Shown here: positions 31,468 through 33,329 of the stretch, in pieces
Layout: each line of letters starts with the position of its first letter
How positions within the stretch are numbered: the stretch's first letter is position 1
IMG/VR virus record: IMGVR_UViG_3300020061_000019
Location: 1-33,329 of that record
Origin: a virus
Reading direction: 5' to 3' (one strand)
DNA length: 33,329 nucleotides
Notes under the pieces: model-generated
What the model was told of the DNA's origin: nothing
Seen by the model: only the letters and a program-made list of their open reading frames with translations
The model's database searches: none
Program-made: the position numbers and the translations under genes

Positions 31468-31911
31468 CTACAGGTACTGACTCACATATTCTGCGGCAGC
31501 TGCCAAGATGTCCAGGTCATCACCGGCCATGCCAAGCATGATGTTGCATCGATAACAAAGCATGCCTCGCGGCACACCTGTCGCATGACAATGATCACCA
31601 ACAAGGCGATCTTCCTTGCGGCAGATGGCACATCGTCCGCCCTGTTTTTCGACGACAGCCTGACGCTCGACGCGAGTGCGTCCGTCAACCCATCTCTTGC
31701 TCTTCAGATAATCACCAGGCTGGCGAGATTGGCGACGACTCTGATTGTATTTTCGACGCTTCTGGCGAACGACGGTCATGCACATGCGATCAGGCGCACG
31801 TCCTGTTCTGAAACTCACCTTTACGGTAGTAGGTCCACAAACCGAGCACGTGCCGGTGCGCTTTTCAAGATCAACATCGCCGAGTTTGTGCCACTCATTG
31901 CCTTTCTTCAC
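31468..31911 (-). CDS. Endonuclease VII-type HNH nuclease
   Basis: The 147-residue protein is best started at GTG 31911, downstream of the terminator; a longer frame reaches 32031 through that hairpin and the small gene. It has an extra zinc knuckle (CSVC at residues 22-25), a basic linker (QKRRKYNQSRRQSRQPGDYL), and then the endonuclease VII signature: C94-x-x-C97, D106-H107 in GDHCHATG, and C119-x-x-C122-N123 in MLCYRCNIMLG. T4 endonuclease VII resolves branched DNA, but in this form and setting the gene is more likely a free-standing homing or intron-less mobile HNH. It sits between a terminator and a decoration gene and has no strong ribosome binding site. Confidence 0.85.
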   Translation of the reverse strand: MKKGNEWHKLGDVDLEKRTGTCSVCGPTTVKVSFRTGRAPDRMCMTVVRQKRRKYNQSRRQSRQPGDYLKSKRWVDGRTRVERQAVVEKQGGRCAICRKEDRLVGDHCHATGVPRGMLCYRCNIMLGMAGDDLDILAAAAEYVSQYL

Positions 31912-31929
31912 GGACCCCAGAATAGACCC

Positions 31930-31959
31930 AAACCCGGCCTCCTTGGGAAGACCGGGTTC
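31930..31959 (-). terminator. Rho-independent-type terminator after the small-gene pair
   Basis: On the minus strand AACCCGGTCTTCC pairs with GGAGGCCGGGTT around a CCAA-like loop, giving about 12 bp with two G-T wobbles. The sequence after it, TTTGGGTCTATT, is moderately T-rich. It lies just after the 44-residue gene, as expected for a terminator. Confidence 0.6.
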
Positions 31960-31975
31960 GGCAGGGTTGCCAGAT

Positions 31976-32110
31976 TTAGCGGCTGATGTAGCGGCCCACC
32001 TCGGCGTCCCTGATCCAGCCGTTGCGTCCACGCTTCTCAGCGGACCGGACGTTCTTGCGGGAGGTCTTGATATAGCCGGGGGCGGACATCATCTGGGCCT
32101 TGGGGTTCAT
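31976..32110 (-). CDS. Small basic protein (44 aa)
   Basis: ATG 32110 is preceded by AGGAG five bases away, so I reject the longer frame from 32158. The 44 residues begin MNPKAQMMSAPGYIKTSRKN and are strongly basic (many Lys and Arg), ending IRDAEVGRYISR. The gene is bracketed by an upstream hairpin and a downstream terminator. Family and function are unknown; nucleic-acid or membrane binding fits the charge but is a guess. Confidence 0.65.
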   Translation of the reverse strand: MNPKAQMMSAPGYIKTSRKNVRSAEKRGRNGWIRDAEVGRYISR

Positions 32111-32122
32111 GACTGCTCCTGT

Positions 32123-32189
32123 GTGTGGTTGTGTGTGTCGAACACTTCTTACAACCACACCTCAGGAAGATCCATTCCGTTGAGGAATG
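32123..32189 (-). promoter_or_regulatory. Leader with nested and competing hairpins before the 44-aa gene
   Basis: A 10-bp outer stem (GTGTGGTTGT, 32123-32132, with ACAACCACAC, 32151-32160) encloses a small GTGT-CGA-ACAC hairpin. Next to it, CATTCC/GGAATG (32173-32189) competes with a longer pairing CCTCA-GGAA/TTCC-TGAGG (32160-32185). The layout could be an attenuator or processing signal. Confidence 0.4.
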
Positions 32190-32198
32190 TGATCTACG

Positions 32199-32411
32199 TT
32201 ACACCGCGACAGGAAGCACGGTCTTGTGCGGGCGCTTGATGCGCAGCTTGTGCACATGCATGACCCGGGGGTTGCTGATCGTCAGCGGCGGTTCGAAAGT
32301 CGCCGAGTCGACCCAGTCCTGCCAATCAAGATCAGGGTTCTTGTCCTGGACGAGGACACGCTGGTCCGCGCCGCTCTCGCGGTCGGCCAGGGTCACCAAG
32401 TAGGTGTCCAT
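32199..32411 (-). CDS. Small phage protein (70 aa) in late operon
   Basis: ATG 32411 has GGAG six bases upstream and is chosen over GTG 32423. The protein starts MDTYLVTLADRESGADQRVL and contains a central Trp-rich acidic part (NPDLDWQDWVDSATFEPPLT). The C-terminal part is basic (MHVHKLRIKRPHKTVLPV). It looks like a small alpha/beta protein, but no family is recognised. It lies between the hairpin array and the 44-residue gene. Confidence 0.65.
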   Translation of the reverse strand: MDTYLVTLADRESGADQRVLVQDKNPDLDWQDWVDSATFEPPLTISNPRVMHVHKLRIKRPHKTVLPVAV

Positions 32412-32522
32412 GCTGGTCTCCACTTCTGCTTGAGGTCTCTGTTGAGTCCTCTATAGCTTCATTGTGGGTCTTCCCGCATGGAAACGCAAGCAAACATGCT
32501 GTGATGTCCCTGTCAGATGGAA

Positions 32523-32561
32523 GGACGGGCCTACAGTCGTCGAGTGACTGCAGGCCCGTCC
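32523..32561 (-). terminator. Long GC-rich hairpin, possible terminator
   Basis: GGACGGGCCT and AGGCCCGTCC form a perfect 10-bp outer stem, extended internally by CAGTC/GACTG. On the minus strand it is followed by TTCCATCT, a weak T-tract. It may end transcription or act as an RNA-stabilising element. Confidence 0.5.
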
Positions 32562-32572
32562 GGGGGTAGTTC

Positions 32573-32658
32573 GGGATGCGAATCCCTCACCTCCACCATT
32601 TCCCACCCACTGGGAAAATTGTGCGCCCGAAGGCGTCAAGACCAGTCTAGCTGGTCTT
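32573..32658 (-). other. Run of four short hairpins (structured RNA candidate)
   Basis: In minus-strand order: AAGACCAG/CTGGTCTT (32638-32658, 8 bp); CGCC-TTCG-GGCG (32624-32635, a UUCG tetraloop); TTTCCCA/TGGGAAA (32599-32617, 7 bp); GGGAT/ATCCC (32573-32586, 4-base loop). With the long hairpin that follows, five stems fill about 136 bases. Such density in noncoding DNA suggests a structured RNA or stacked terminators. Confidence 0.5.
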
Positions 32659-32662
32659 ACTA

Positions 32663-33133
32663 CTACTGGCCGGGATCTACCGGCGGGTCGACCGGAGGCT
32701 CTACGACCGGCGGTGCCGAGACGGCGTCGAATGCCGCCTGCAGCTTGGTGGCCAGGGCCTCGCTCAGCGCGTTGGCCTGGGCCGCGTCCTCGGCGGCGTC
32801 AGTGTCGCGCAGGGTCTGCGCGTCAGCCAATGCTGCCGCGAGTGCGGTCTTGATGTTCTCGGACCACGCGGTCCAGCTGGCGATGACTTCGTCTTCGCGT
32901 GCCATGTTGACTCCTAATTTTTCGAATAGATGAAGGGCGGCGAAGGTAGTACGCCCTAGACCGAGCACTACCCAACGGGCAATTCGGCTCATGACGCCTC
33001 CTCTGTCCTCACTGATTTGTGTCCGATCTCCCCACAATTGCAGGCCCGGAGAACCCGGACTGGGGACGAACACTAGGACAACGAGTACCGCCAAAACGAT
33101 GACGCCAAACAAAACTGCCAGCTCAATCGTCAT
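32663..33133 (-). CDS. Membrane-anchored ORF with three in-frame start sites
   Basis: One open frame contains three starts without any stop between them. ATG 33133 (157 residues) opens a transmembrane helix (MTIELAVLFGVIVLAVLVVL) but has a poor ribosome binding site. ATG 32992 has GGAGG 4-5 bases upstream and opens MSRIARWVVLGLGRTTFAAL, which is amphipathic. ATG 32905 has AGGAG five bases upstream and gives an 80-residue Ala-rich helical protein ending in a Pro/Val tail. The first ATG overlaps the upstream stop. Either three products share a C-terminus, or formerly separate genes are fused. A holin-like or scaffold-like role is speculative. An annotator might call only 32663-32905. Confidence 0.6.
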   Translation of the reverse strand: MTIELAVLFGVIVLAVLVVLVFVPSPGSPGLQLWGDRTQISEDRGGVMSRIARWVVLGLGRTTFAALHLFEKLGVNMAREDEVIASWTAWSENIKTALAAALADAQTLRDTDAAEDAAQANALSEALATKLQAAFDAVSAPPVVEPPVDPPVDPGQ

Positions 33134-33329
33134 CATCCTCTTCGTAATCATCGTCACGGGCGACGATGTCCTCCAGGGCCGTACTACTGACCTCCAGGAA
33201 CTGCTTGGGCTTGGCAGCAGGGTCACCGGCCACCACAACGCCCTCGTTGAATTCATCCCATGGCGGGATCGGCACGGTAGACGACGGCGGGTCATGCGGC
33301 GGGCCGGACAGCTCGGGGGGGCCCTCGAT
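33123..33329 (-). CDS. C-terminus of an acidic-tailed phage protein
   Basis: The frame is open from the right edge to a TGA at 33123, so the start is outside the window. The visible 68 residues are proline-rich (PPHDPPSSTVPIPPWDEF), then helical, and end with an acidic tail (ARDDDYEEDDDD). It overlaps the following ATG by several bases. The upstream position relative to neck and fibre genes suggests a head-associated protein such as a portal- or scaffold-linked product, but nothing identifies it. Confidence 0.6.
   Translation of the reverse strand: MEGPPELSGPPHDPPSSTVPIPPWDEFNEGVVVAGDPAAKPKQFLEVSSTALEDIVARDDDYEEDDDD

Larger units (their letters stand above)
31424..31944. repeat. 15-bp direct repeat flanking the endonuclease VII gene
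   Basis: AAACCCGGCCTCCTT occurs at 31424-31438 and 31930-31944. The right copy is one arm of a terminator-like hairpin; the left copy supplies the ribosome binding site region of the decoration-like gene. The pair brackets the endonuclease gene and looks like an insertion scar. Confidence 0.8.
32412..32662 (-). other. 250-base noncoding region with hairpin array
   Basis: No convincing gene is found here. The left half (32412-32520) is unstructured by eye; TATAGA occurs but without a matching -35. The right half contains five successive hairpins described separately. A stretch resembling a tRNA or tmRNA 3' end (ending CTCCACCA on the plus strand near 32597) is present but its T-stem does not pair correctly. 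Confidence 0.5.

Noticed and set aside
32440-32500. Possible promoter with TATAGA
   Set aside because: No -35 element at 16-18 bases; resemblance to a phage RNA polymerase site is limited to a few bases.
32451-32639. 62-residue minus-strand frame in the hairpin array
   Set aside because: The region is dominated by inverted repeats, the start has no ribosome binding site and the protein looks random.
1-33329. CRISPR array, insertion sequence or integrase
   Set aside because: No regularly spaced repeats, no terminal inverted repeats with a transposase, and no recombinase motifs were found.

Overview
The window is a stretch of virion structural genes from a large contractile-tailed (myovirus-type) bacteriophage. 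Tail sheath, tail tube, tape measure, frameshifted tail chaperones, a gp25-like wedge protein and baseplate J can all be recognised. The GC-rich composition, frequent GTG starts with AAGGAG-type ribosome binding sites, glycine-rich tail protein and actinophage-style structural domains suggest an actinobacterial host. I cannot name the host or phage from this sequence alone. No integrase, repressor or host gene is visible.

Almost everything is transcribed on the minus strand, so the module reads from high to low coordinates. 33329-31976: end of an acidic-tailed protein, a membrane-anchored ORF with several in-frame starts, a 140-base run of hairpins, and two small genes ending in a terminator. 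31911-31468: an endonuclease VII-type HNH gene. 31419-23203: decoration-like proteins and a cassette of fibre genes, one carrying an SGNH/GDSL esterase domain. 23197-19008: neck and connector genes. Among these are two small genes (20152-20577 and 21870-22205) that share an N-terminal peptide joined to a GNAT-like and a possible ADP-ribosyltransferase-like domain. A plus-strand HNH homing endonuclease (20604-21263) sits between them. 18873-16618: tail sheath and tail tube. 16543-15878: a Vsr-like homing endonuclease. 15873-11639: a disordered protein, the tail assembly chaperone pair with a GGGAAAA -1 slippery site, and the tape measure. 11639-1: baseplate hub (with two peptidoglycan hydrolase domains), spike or fibre, glycine-rich tip protein, gp25-like wedge, baseplate J, a 40-residue membrane protein, a gpI-like protein and a further tail protein running off the left edge.

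The genes are tightly packed, with 1-4 base overlaps or abutting stops and starts, which suggests one or a few long late transcripts. Neck genes close the head; chaperones load the tape measure; tube and sheath polymerise on the baseplate; the hub enzymes would open the cell wall. The parts most worth a second look are the two tagged putative effector genes, the 15-base duplication around the endonuclease VII gene, the hairpin array at 32523-32658, the probable ATC start of baseplate J, and the frameshift site.
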